A stretch of 64,000 bases of DNA, taken from the NCBI RefSeq assembly GCF_003254705.1, contig NZ_QFYR01000003.1, positions 186,001 through 250,000 of the forward strand. The letters are read 5' to 3'. The notes beneath the pieces were generated by a model. The model ran no database searches, was not told the origin of the DNA, and saw nothing but the letters and a program-made list of their open reading frames with translations. Source of the DNA: Phenylobacterium deserti. Its GTDB lineage: Bacteria; Pseudomonadota; Alphaproteobacteria; Caulobacterales; Caulobacteraceae. A program made the position numbers and the translations under genes. Shown one piece after another: positions 16,846-24,544 of this stretch (position 1 is the stretch's first letter; every line of letters begins with the position of its first letter).

Positions 16846-19383
16846 CTAAGCCGCTCCGGGGAACAAACGCACGACGGCTGATCCAATCGCCCCCTGCGTC
16901 GCTACATAGGTGATGAAAAGCACGACGACGTCCACGGTGCTGGTTCGCTCTCGCTTCAGATGGCCGTACGCCGCGCGAGCGGCCACGTAGCCCGCCATCA
17001 GGAGCGTCACCGAAAGCATGAAACCCTGCCAGCTCACGATGGCGAAAACCGTAGCGCCCTGGCCGCTGGCGTCAGGTCGTAAGCCGGCAGCCCACCAGCT
17101 CCAGATGTCGAGGCCCCACGCAAGCACGACTGCGACTGCGGCGAGACCGATCAGCAATGTGGTCGCAACAGCAGCGCCGCGTGGCGCGCGCGCGGTACGG
17201 CCCGCGGCAAGGGCCGCGAGCCCAGCGACGACATAGGCCGCGAGCAGACCGCCCAACCAACCGAGCGCCGGCGGCGCTATCCAGAGATCCGGTCGGCGAC
17301 TCCAGAGGAAGACGTAGCTGAACAGCGCCATGATGAAGATCATCCCGGCGACCGTCAGCAGCACCGCCATCGCCCACCAGCCGTGGCTCATTGGACCCGT
17401 GACATAGGTGGGCACACGCACCCCAGCGCCGATGTCGATGCTCTCCAGCGGCATGGGTCGGTCGGTCTCCCACACCCAACGGAGCACGCAGACCACAGCC
17501 AGGACACCGCTCACCACAGCCGGTGCGTTCGCCTTGACGGTCAGCAGGAGGAAAAAGCCTGCCGTAAACACCGCCGCCAGCACGTGCCAGGCGGAAGGCC
17601 CAGGCATTCGCTGCACATACTGCGGATCTGCGCGAAGCGGACTGGTGATGATGGTCTCGCGCAGGCCGCTGGCTGTACGCGGGAGGAAATAGCGGCCTTC
17701 CTCCACGTCCTTCGAGATGTTCTGGTCGTCCCAGAGCGGATAGCGGCTCCGCACCAGCGGGATGGAACGGGTGGAGTAGAGCCCGGTCGGCAGCCACTCG
17801 AGGGTGCCCGCCCCGTAGACGTTGCCGGCGTCGTCCTCGGCCGTGAACCGGAAGTTACGGACAAGATCGATCAGGAACAGCAGCACGCCGATGGCAATCA
17901 GGAAGGCGCCCACTGTCGAGATCATGTTGGTCAGGTCCCAGCCCCGGCCAGGCAGGTAGGTGTAGACCCGCCGCGGCATGCCCATGAGGCCCGTCAGGTG
18001 CATGGGCAGGAAGGTGACATGCATTCCGGTGAAGGTGAGGGCGAACACCCACTTGCCCAACCGCTCGGACAGAGCCCGGCGGCTCATCATCGGCGTCCAA
18101 TAGTAGAATGCCGCGAACAGCGGGAAGACCATGCCGCCGATCAGCACGTAGTGCAGGTGGGCGACGATGAAGTAGGTGTCGTGCGCCTGCCAGTCGAAGG
18201 GTACGAGCGCCACCATGACGCCCGTCAAGCCGCCCATCGTGAAGGTGATGATGGCGCCTACAACGAAGAGGGCGGGCGTGGTCCAGCGAACCCGGCCTGA
18301 CGCCAGGGTCGCGAGCCAGGAGAAGACCTGCACGCCGGCCGGAACGCTCACCGCCATGCTGGCTGCCGAAAAGAAGCTCACCGAGATAGTCGGCATGCCG
18401 GTCGCGAACATGTGGTGCGACCAGACGCCGAAGCTGATGAAGCCCGTCGCAAGCAGCGCAAGAACGATCAGCCGATAGCCGACCAGCGGACTGCTGGCGA
18501 TCGTCGGGACCATCATCGACATCAGCCCCGCCGCGGGCAGGAAGATGATGTAGACCTCAGGATGGCCGAAGAACCAGAACAGGTGCTGCCACAGCATCGG
18601 GTCGCCGCCGCGCGCTGCGTCGAAGAAGGGCCAGTTCAAGGCCCGCTCCATCTCCAGGAGCAGCGTGCCGAGGATCACCGCCGGGAAGCCAATGATGATC
18701 ATCGCGGCGAAGACCAACATGGCCCAGGCGAAAATGGGCATCTTGTCGAGCGTCATGCCCGGCGCACGGGTCTTGAGCACGCCCACGACAATCTCCACCG
18801 CCCCTGCGATGGCGCTGATCTCGATGAAGCCGATCCCGAGCAGCCAGAAATCGGCGTTGATGCCGGGTGAGAATGTCTTGCTGGTCAGCGGCGGATACAT
18901 GAACCAGCCGCCGTCCGGCGCCAGCCCGAAGAAGATCGAAGCGAAGAAGCACAGCCCGCCCACCAGATAGGCCCAGAACGCATAGGCTGACAGGCGAGGG
19001 AAGGGCAGGTCACGCGCCGCCAGCATCTGGGGCAGCAGCAGGACGCCCAAGGCTTCCATCGCCGGCACGGCGAACAGGAACATCATCACCGTGCCGTGCA
19101 TGGTGAAGACCTGATTGTAGGTCTCCTGCGGCAGGATCCCATTGAGCGGGAGCGCCAGCTGCACGCGCATCACCAGCGCGAGGGCGCCTGCGAGCAGGAA
19201 GAACAGAAAGGCGGCGCCGACGTAATACAGGCCGACATAGTTGTTGTTGACCACGGCCAGGTAGCCCCAGCCCTTGGGCGCGCACCAGACCCGCTGGAGC
19301 TCCTCGAGTTCGCCTGCCGGACGAGCCTCTTGCGTCGGGAAGCGTCCGTAAAGCTCCGGATCGAAACCGGTCTCCGAGCTCAT
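16846..19383 (-). CDS. ctaD: Cytochrome c oxidase COX1-COX3 fusion (caa3-type)
   Basis: 845 residues. The first 560 or so are heme-copper oxidase subunit I, and the last 250, with TM helices such as HVLAAVFTAGFFLLLT, correspond to subunit III. All metal ligands are present: heme a His96 (MHGTV) and His411, heme a3 His409 (AHLHYVL), CuB His274 with the Tyr278 cross-link (HPEVY) and His323/His324. Glu276 of the D channel and the entry Asp125 are kept. Aligned by eye with bovine COX1, the K-channel Lys (PTGVKVFSW) is Gln352 and its Thr is Ala (PAGVQVFSW), and the D-channel Asn residues are Val and Ser. It reduces O2 using cytochrome c. The ATG at 19383 overlaps the coxB stop (ATGA). Confidence 0.93.
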   Translation of the reverse strand: MSSETGFDPELYGRFPTQEARPAGELEELQRVWCAPKGWGYLAVVNNNYVGLYYVGAAFLFFLLAGALALVMRVQLALPLNGILPQETYNQVFTMHGTVMMFLFAVPAMEALGVLLLPQMLAARDLPFPRLSAYAFWAYLVGGLCFFASIFFGLAPDGGWFMYPPLTSKTFSPGINADFWLLGIGFIEISAIAGAVEIVVGVLKTRAPGMTLDKMPIFAWAMLVFAAMIIIGFPAVILGTLLLEMERALNWPFFDAARGGDPMLWQHLFWFFGHPEVYIIFLPAAGLMSMMVPTIASSPLVGYRLIVLALLATGFISFGVWSHHMFATGMPTISVSFFSAASMAVSVPAGVQVFSWLATLASGRVRWTTPALFVVGAIITFTMGGLTGVMVALVPFDWQAHDTYFIVAHLHYVLIGGMVFPLFAAFYYWTPMMSRRALSERLGKWVFALTFTGMHVTFLPMHLTGLMGMPRRVYTYLPGRGWDLTNMISTVGAFLIAIGVLLFLIDLVRNFRFTAEDDAGNVYGAGTLEWLPTGLYSTRSIPLVRSRYPLWDDQNISKDVEEGRYFLPRTASGLRETIITSPLRADPQYVQRMPGPSAWHVLAAVFTAGFFLLLTVKANAPAVVSGVLAVVCVLRWVWETDRPMPLESIDIGAGVRVPTYVTGPMSHGWWAMAVLLTVAGMIFIMALFSYVFLWSRRPDLWIAPPALGWLGGLLAAYVVAGLAALAAGRTARAPRGAAVATTLLIGLAAVAVVLAWGLDIWSWWAAGLRPDASGQGATVFAIVSWQGFMLSVTLLMAGYVAARAAYGHLKRERTSTVDVVVLFITYVATQGAIGSAVVRLFPGAA

Positions 19384-20360
19384 CGCCGGCTCTCGAGATA
19401 GGCGGCCAAAGCGCGCAGCTCTGCACCCGAAAGCATCTTGTAGGGCGGCATCCGGTTGCCCGGCTTTATGTCCTGGTTGCCGGCGATCCAACCGGCCAAG
19501 GTGCCTTGGTTGTTGGCCAGGATGCCGGCGCCGATCGAACGACGCGCCCCTACGAAAGTGAGGTCGGGGCCAGCGAGGCCGTTGGCCGCCGTACCTGCTA
19601 TCCGGTGACAGGCGCCGCACCCGGCGGCCGCGAACACCTGCTCGCCCTGCTGGGCAAGGCCGGTCGGCATCGGGCGTGCTGGAGCCAGCCGGGAGGCGCG
19701 CCATTGCTGAAAGGCGGTCGGCTCATGGGCGACTACGACGAACCCCATCAAGGCGTGGGGGCCGCCACAGTATTCCGCGCACTGGCCAGCGAACACGCCG
19801 GCCTGGTCGGCCTGGAGGCGCAGGATGTTCCGGCGGCCCGGGATCATGTCGAGCTTGCCGCCAAGTCTCGGCACCCAGAAGCTGTGGATCACGTCCGCCG
19901 CTTCGAGCTCAAACGTCACCGGCTGGCCCACCGGGATGTGCACCTCGTTGGCGTCGTGGGAAACCTCCTGGCCCGCCGCGTCGAGGTAGGCCACTCGCCA
20001 CCACCACATCTCGCCGGTGACGCGGACCCTCATCTCACCCGGCTGCGGATCCTTGGTGAGCGTCTGCGTGCTCGCCAAACCGAAGATCAACAGCCCCGTG
20101 AGTACGACGACGGGGAAGGCCAAGCCGCCGATCCAGATAGCGCGTTCCTGTGCGAGCCGTGCGCGCCAACGCTGGGGCCCAAACAGCGCCAGAAGGAGCG
20201 CCGCGAACACCACGAGCAACACGACGGTCGCCATGGCAAGGAGCACCCAGGTGAGGACGGCGACCAGACTGCCGTGTGGGCCAGCTGGGTCCAGCACGGG
20301 CGGCGGCCAGCCGCTCAGCGCGTCAGCGAGCGTCGAGCGTGTAGAGGTAGGCTGCCACAT
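19380..20360 (-). CDS. coxB: Cytochrome c oxidase subunit II with fused cytochrome c domain
   Basis: 326 residues from ATG 20360, supported by AGGAGG upstream. Two membrane helices are followed by the CuA domain (DVIHSFWVP, PGRRN, QCAEYCGGPHALM with all ligands) and then a C-terminal class-I cytochrome c with CGACH (Cys248, Cys251, His252) and a distal Met in NRMPPYKM. The heme domain makes this a caa3-type subunit II, which takes electrons directly from cytochrome c or a reductase. The aromatic patch WWW before the CuA domain is typical for electron entry. The start lies 38 bp inside the preceding cytochrome gene, so translation is coupled. Confidence 0.92.
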   Translation of the reverse strand: MWQPTSTRSTLADALSGWPPPVLDPAGPHGSLVAVLTWVLLAMATVVLLVVFAALLLALFGPQRWRARLAQERAIWIGGLAFPVVVLTGLLIFGLASTQTLTKDPQPGEMRVRVTGEMWWWRVAYLDAAGQEVSHDANEVHIPVGQPVTFELEAADVIHSFWVPRLGGKLDMIPGRRNILRLQADQAGVFAGQCAEYCGGPHALMGFVVVAHEPTAFQQWRASRLAPARPMPTGLAQQGEQVFAAAGCGACHRIAGTAANGLAGPDLTFVGARRSIGAGILANNQGTLAGWIAGNQDIKPGNRMPPYKMLSGAELRALAAYLESRR

Positions 20361-20679
20361 CACGCGCCTCCTGCTCGGTGAGCGGCATGGGCGGCATTCC
20401 CGTACCGGGTGAGAGGGCGGGCGCGTTGCGCACCCAGAGCGCAAGCACCTCAGGCTGGTTTGGGAAACGGCCGGCGATCAAAGCCTGCTGGCCGAAACCA
20501 TCCAAAGATGGACCGACGCGGCCTGCAGGCCAGCGGACGCCGGGGATGACATGGCATGAGCCGCAGCCCACCCGTTCGACCACCACGCGGCCGTGGCCTG
20601 CATCTGCGCCGGCGATGCTGGGACGCTGCACGCGCACGTCCTCGCAGGCCGTCAGGAGCGGCGCCAGCAAAAGGCCCAT
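20323..20679 (-). CDS. Monoheme c-type cytochrome lipoprotein
   Basis: 118 residues starting at ATG 20679; in-frame TGA codons lie upstream and no other start exists. A short lipoprotein signal ends LLTAC. One heme site CGSCH is followed by GRVGPSLDGFG and a Met ligand region GTGMPPMP, then the C-terminal helix REVAAYL-like (ARDVAAYLYTL). It is a membrane-anchored class-I cytochrome that probably feeds the adjacent caa3 oxidase. The signal lacks basic residues after Met, which is unusual. The 3' end overlaps coxB by 38 bp. Confidence 0.8.
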   Translation of the reverse strand: MGLLLAPLLTACEDVRVQRPSIAGADAGHGRVVVERVGCGSCHVIPGVRWPAGRVGPSLDGFGQQALIAGRFPNQPEVLALWVRNAPALSPGTGMPPMPLTEQEARDVAAYLYTLDAR

Positions 20680-20782
20680 AGTCGTACGCGCGCGGATCGC
20701 AGCCCCTCCAGCTCCGCTTCATCAACCCAAAGCCCAGGTGACGGTTCCCGGAACCAGCTTCGCAGGCGCGGGTTGGGCCGAG

Positions 20783-21508
20783 ATGGTGCGTCAGGGCGAA
20801 GCTAGGGGAGGGCGGAACCGGCGGGCGCCGCTTCTCGCCGTTCTCATGCTCCTGGCGGGCTGCACGAGGACGGAGGAGGCGCGGCGGGATCCGTTCACCG
20901 CGACGGGCGAGCTCGTGGCGCTGAGCGGCGGAGGCGCCGGCGCAAAGCGCGCATGCATCACCTGTCACGGCCTGCAAGGGCAAGGAGACGGAGAGGCCAC
21001 GCCCTGGCTCGCCGGCCTGCCCGAAGGCTATATGCAGAAGCAGATGCAGGACTATGCGTCGGGTCTGCGTGAGAACGAGGTGATGGGCCCGATCGCCAAG
21101 GCGCTGAGTCACCCGGACCGACTTGCGGTGTCGACGTACTATGCCCGTCTGCCAAGACAGGTCGAGCGAGGGGGCGGGGCGCCATCGGCCCTTACGTCCA
21201 GCACGGCAGGCCTGCTCTACCAGCAAGGGGATCCGGGCCGTGGGCTCGCCTCCTGCGCATCATGCCATGGCGCGCGCGGAGAGGGCGTTGGGGCGGCTAA
21301 CCCGCCCATCGCAGGCCAACCGGCTGGTTATATCCAGACCCAGCTCGACCTCTGGAAGAAAGCCAAGCGCCGAAACGACCCGCAGGGGCAGATGCTAAGG
21401 ATCAGTCAGCGCTTGACTGACACCGAGGTCTCAGCTCTTGGCGAATACGTCGAGGCGCTCGGCCGACCAGCCGCTCCACCCGCTCAAGCCCAGGCAGCAT
21501 CCCCTTGA
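20783..21508 (+). CDS. Diheme cytochrome c (c4-like) lipoprotein
   Basis: 241 residues. From ATG 20783 the protein has an Arg-rich start (GRNRR), a hydrophobic stretch and lipobox LLAGC. Two class-I heme domains follow, with CITCH and CASCH, each carrying the c4-type features GLQGQGDG/GARGEGVG and PWLAGLPEGYMQKQM/PPIAGQPAGYIQTQL, with Met ligands further on. It is an electron shuttle on the outer face of the inner membrane. It is transcribed divergently from the oxidase genes, and its last 107 bp run antisense to the tail of the cytochrome b561 gene. The length is normal for c4. Confidence 0.85.
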   Translation: MVRQGEARGGRNRRAPLLAVLMLLAGCTRTEEARRDPFTATGELVALSGGGAGAKRACITCHGLQGQGDGEATPWLAGLPEGYMQKQMQDYASGLRENEVMGPIAKALSHPDRLAVSTYYARLPRQVERGGGAPSALTSSTAGLLYQQGDPGRGLASCASCHGARGEGVGAANPPIAGQPAGYIQTQLDLWKKAKRRNDPQGQMLRISQRLTDTEVSALGEYVEALGRPAAPPAQAQAASP

Positions 21509-22076
21509 GCACGTCGTCGCGATCGACGAGCTCATGCTTGATCGCCGCTCCGATGTGGAGCGGCAGCATGAGCAGCAGCGCGACCACGAACAGCCAGTGC
21601 ATCTGCTCAGCCCAGGCCTCAATGGTCCAGAGCAGGGGAGGCGCAAGCTCTTCGAACGGCAGATGCGGCCACGGGGCCACCCCTGCCACGGACAGGTCCT
21701 GCTCCCGGGCGGTCGCCGACCACATGGCCCAGCCGCTTAATGGAAGGCCCAGGAGGCAAGCATAGAAGGCAAAATGGGTGAGGTGGGCGGCCACGCTTTG
21801 CCAACCTGGCTTGTCGGCGTCGTTGATCGGTCCCGGCACAAGCGCGCGCCAGAACATGCGGGCCAAAGTGAGCACCAGAATCAGCAAGCCAACCTGGCTG
21901 TGCACCTCATAGGCCTGCAACTTGTCGGCGCCGACAGGCAGGTGGCCGGTGCGCCAGCCCCACCAGAGCTGAAACAGGATCAGCGCCGCCATGGTCCAGT
22001 GAAACGCCACGCCGACCGGCGAGTAGCGACCCTCGCGCGTATGGCTATGCGCCCAGCGTCTCAGGCTCTTCAGCAT
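21402..22076 (-). CDS. Cytochrome b561-family membrane protein
   Basis: 224 residues from ATG 22076 with GAGGA upstream. Four helices are visible, with the His ligands typical of the prokaryotic b561/hydrogenase cytochrome-b type (VAFHWTMAALIL, YEVHSQVGLLIL, THFAFYACLLGLPLSGWAMWS, MHWLFVVALLLMLPLHIGAA). The protein carries two b hemes and passes electrons across the inner membrane, possibly to the convergent diheme cytochrome c. The last 35 or so residues (VERLVGRAPRRIRQ) are coded antisense to the cytochrome's C terminus. The natural domain ends near LKGMLPG, so this tail may be dispensable. Confidence 0.85.
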   Translation of the reverse strand: MLKSLRRWAHSHTREGRYSPVGVAFHWTMAALILFQLWWGWRTGHLPVGADKLQAYEVHSQVGLLILVLTLARMFWRALVPGPINDADKPGWQSVAAHLTHFAFYACLLGLPLSGWAMWSATAREQDLSVAGVAPWPHLPFEELAPPLLWTIEAWAEQMHWLFVVALLLMLPLHIGAAIKHELVDRDDVLKGMLPGLERVERLVGRAPRRIRQELRPRCQSSAD

Positions 22077-22433
22077 CGAGTCCTCGGACGCCTGGATCCA
22101 GACGCCCGCTTCAGTGGCGCGAAGCTGCAACTTGCGGACGGCATCAGGTCCTCGGCTCGACGCAGGGCTCGTGCTGCGCGCTGAACAGAACAACAGACCG
22201 CCGTGGTGACGGTTCCGCTGACGACGAGACTGCACTCGTCACAGCAGCCTGAGCTCCGGCGTTCCCAAGATCCTGCGTCTGCAGATGGACGCATGTTCAT
22301 GGGAGAGCCGGTTGGTTGAAGCTGACACGTCGCCATGAAGCGAGAACTGCGTGGTTCGCCGATGCGTAACGTACTTAGACGCAACGTCGGATCGGAAGAT
22401 CAGCCGTGCGGGCGCAAATTCGCCCCAGAGGCG
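22077..22433. other. Gap of 357 bp, no gene seen
   Basis: I see no convincing coding sequence. A small perfect hairpin, GACGAG/CTCGTC around a 6-nt loop at 22223-22240, may mark a transcript end or the b561 leader. No operator was recognised. Confidence 0.4.
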
Positions 22434-23159
22434 TCAGCTCCGCAGTGGAGCCGGCTCCGCGACCATGGCCTGCAGGTACACGGCTTCCAGGTCCTGGGCG
22501 CTGAGCTCCTGCGCGTCGAAGCTGAGGCGCAGCTTTCCACCGCGCATCACGCCGACTCGGTCGGCGATCTGGCGGGCGCGGAAGAGATCATGGGTCGCCA
22601 TGAGGACGGCCGCTCCGGCGTCTCTCTGCCGCGCTACGAGGTCGTGGAAGTCCGCGGAAGCTTGGGGGTCGAGTCCCGAGGTCGGTTCGTCGAGCAGGAG
22701 CGCCTTGGCGCCCTTGGCGATCGCCAGGGCGACGCCGACCTTCTGGCGCATGCCCTTGGAATAGCCGGACACACGGCGGTGGACCGCTGTAGGCGCTAGG
22801 CCCGCCTCTTCCAGGCAGGCGGTCAGCCGCCGGGGCGAGGCGTCCGGGACCGCGCCGAGGCGTGCGAAGTAGACGAGGTTCTCGAGGCCGGTGAGCTCTT
22901 CGTGCAGCGCGACCTGCTCTGGGATGTACAGCAGGCGGCTGCGGGCGCGAATCGGATCGGCCGCCACCTCGACGCCGTCCACCAGGGCGCGGCCAGCGGT
23001 CGGGGCCAGGAAGCCCAGGAACAGCTTGATGGTGGTGCTCTTGCCGGCTCCGTTGGCGCCGAGCAGGCAGAACACCTCCCCTGGCGCGATGTGGAGGTCG
23101 AGGCCGTCCAGCGCCAGGTGGTCGCCGAACCGCTTGGTCAGGGCTTGTGCTGTCAGCAT
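22434..23159 (-). CDS. ABC transporter ATP-binding protein
   Basis: 241 residues from ATG 23159 (a start further upstream would run into the permease gene). It has Walker A LLGANGAGKST, the Q-loop YIPEQVALHEELTG, the signature VSGYSKGMRQKVG, Walker B ALLLDEPTSGLD and switch His in MATHDLF. The subtype resembles the CcmA/NatA-like ATPases that pair with ABC-2 permeases. It is the last gene of the receptor/permease/permease/ATPase operon, 8 bp after the second permease, and drives whatever these permeases move. The operon carries a Zur-box-like palindrome at its head. Confidence 0.9.
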   Translation of the reverse strand: MLTAQALTKRFGDHLALDGLDLHIAPGEVFCLLGANGAGKSTTIKLFLGFLAPTAGRALVDGVEVAADPIRARSRLLYIPEQVALHEELTGLENLVYFARLGAVPDASPRRLTACLEEAGLAPTAVHRRVSGYSKGMRQKVGVALAIAKGAKALLLDEPTSGLDPQASADFHDLVARQRDAGAAVLMATHDLFRARQIADRVGVMRGGKLRLSFDAQELSAQDLEAVYLQAMVAEPAPLRS

Positions 23160-23167
23160 GGTGAGCC

Positions 23168-24544
23168 TCAGGTCTCCAGGAGAGGTCGGCGGCGAACGCG
23201 CCGCAGGGCGAAGAGGGCGAGCCCCGCCGCGCCGGCGGCGACAACCAGCCAATCCAGGGCCAGCGCCGTCTGCAGGTCCGGCTCGCGGAAGCGGAAGACG
23301 GGCAGGGCGCGGTAGTCGGCCTCGGTCATCGGGGCGTCGGCGGCGAACCGGTCGGCCAGCCAGCGTCGCGTTTGGCCGCGGAAGGCGAGCGTCTGATGCT
23401 GGAAGGCGATCGCCCGGTCGGCGTCGGCGCCGGCTATGCGGTCCAGGGCGTCCTGGACGGCGACGGACGGCAGCACGAGGCGGGCCGCATCGAGCCACTT
23501 GCGACGCTCCGCGACAGCCGCGTCGTACTTCGCCAGCACCGGGGCCTTGCGCTCCTCCAGGCGCACGATGTCGGTCATGAACACCCGCAGCCGATCGGGA
23601 ATGCGCGGGGCCGGGATGCGCTCAGCCATCGGCGGACGGGCGCGGACCTCGGCCCGATGCTGCAGGTAGATGGCCCGCAAGGCGTTGGTCCTGGCGATGG
23701 CGGACGGCGGCGGGCGGGCCACGTCCACCGCGGCCAGCGCGAGGGCGGGGCCCAGCGCCACGACGACCAGCCACAGGGCGCCGCAGGCTACCGCGGCGGT
23801 GGTGGCGCGCCGGGCGACGACGTTCACCGCCACGGCGAGCCCTATCCAGAACAGCCCATAGAGAAACACCGTCACGGCCGTGGCGATCAGCCCGGGCAGG
23901 TGCGGCTGTGCAAACGCCGCCAGGGCGCCTGCGCTGATCAGCACCATGGGAAGCAGCACCAGCAGGATGCGCGACAGCGCCTTGGTCGCCAGAACCGCCG
24001 CTGGCGGGATCGGCTGCGACAGCGTCAGAGCGGCGATGCCCCGCTCGCGCTCACGCACCCAGATGTCGTAGGTCGCGGCCAGCAGCAGGATGGGCATCAG
24101 CAGGACGATAACCAAGGCAAGGTCGAAGCGCCCGGAGGCCCGGACCGCCGGGTTGTCCACATGCAGCCGAAAGGCGTCGAACAGGGTCTCGTCGCTGAGC
24201 GGCAGCATGCGGGCGGCGTAGGGATAAGCTTCCGCCTGGCCGATCGAGAGCGCCGCCAGAGGCCCCGGCTCCAGCACAGGCCGGAACGGCGTCACCTGCG
24301 GCATGGCGGCAAAGGGGATCTCGCCCGGCGCGGCGTTGGCGAACTGCTCGCGCTTGGCCGCCATGACCTCCTCCACCTCGGCGGCGACGGTTGCGATCGC
24401 GGCCGCCCGCTCCACGCGCCAGCGCGCTCCGGTCCAGGCGCCGTAGACGGCCATCATGGCGAAGCCGAGCACCAGCCAGACCAGCACGCGGTCGCGGCCG
24501 GCGAGCCTGATCTCCAGGCCAAGCAGGGTCCACATCCGGCTCAC
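23168..24544 (-). CDS. ABC permease, DUF3526 type (second of a pair)
   Basis: 458 residues. A first membrane helix near residues 20-40 is followed by a large extracytoplasmic segment and a bundle of helices (ALVIVLLMPILLLAATYDIW, ILLVLLPMVLISAGALAAF and more), with the ABC-2 motif RERERGIAALTLSQPI. A second hydrophilic region leads to a final helix and Arg-rich end. This layout is that of the DUF3526 permeases related to NatB/ABC-2. Its ATG overlaps the stop of the paired permease by four bases (ATGA). The substrate is unknown; the receptor and regulatory site suggest zinc or a zinc complex. Confidence 0.8.
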   Translation of the reverse strand: MSRMWTLLGLEIRLAGRDRVLVWLVLGFAMMAVYGAWTGARWRVERAAAIATVAAEVEEVMAAKREQFANAAPGEIPFAAMPQVTPFRPVLEPGPLAALSIGQAEAYPYAARMLPLSDETLFDAFRLHVDNPAVRASGRFDLALVIVLLMPILLLAATYDIWVRERERGIAALTLSQPIPPAAVLATKALSRILLVLLPMVLISAGALAAFAQPHLPGLIATAVTVFLYGLFWIGLAVAVNVVARRATTAAVACGALWLVVVALGPALALAAVDVARPPPSAIARTNALRAIYLQHRAEVRARPPMAERIPAPRIPDRLRVFMTDIVRLEERKAPVLAKYDAAVAERRKWLDAARLVLPSVAVQDALDRIAGADADRAIAFQHQTLAFRGQTRRWLADRFAADAPMTEADYRALPVFRFREPDLQTALALDWLVVAAGAAGLALFALRRVRRRPLLET

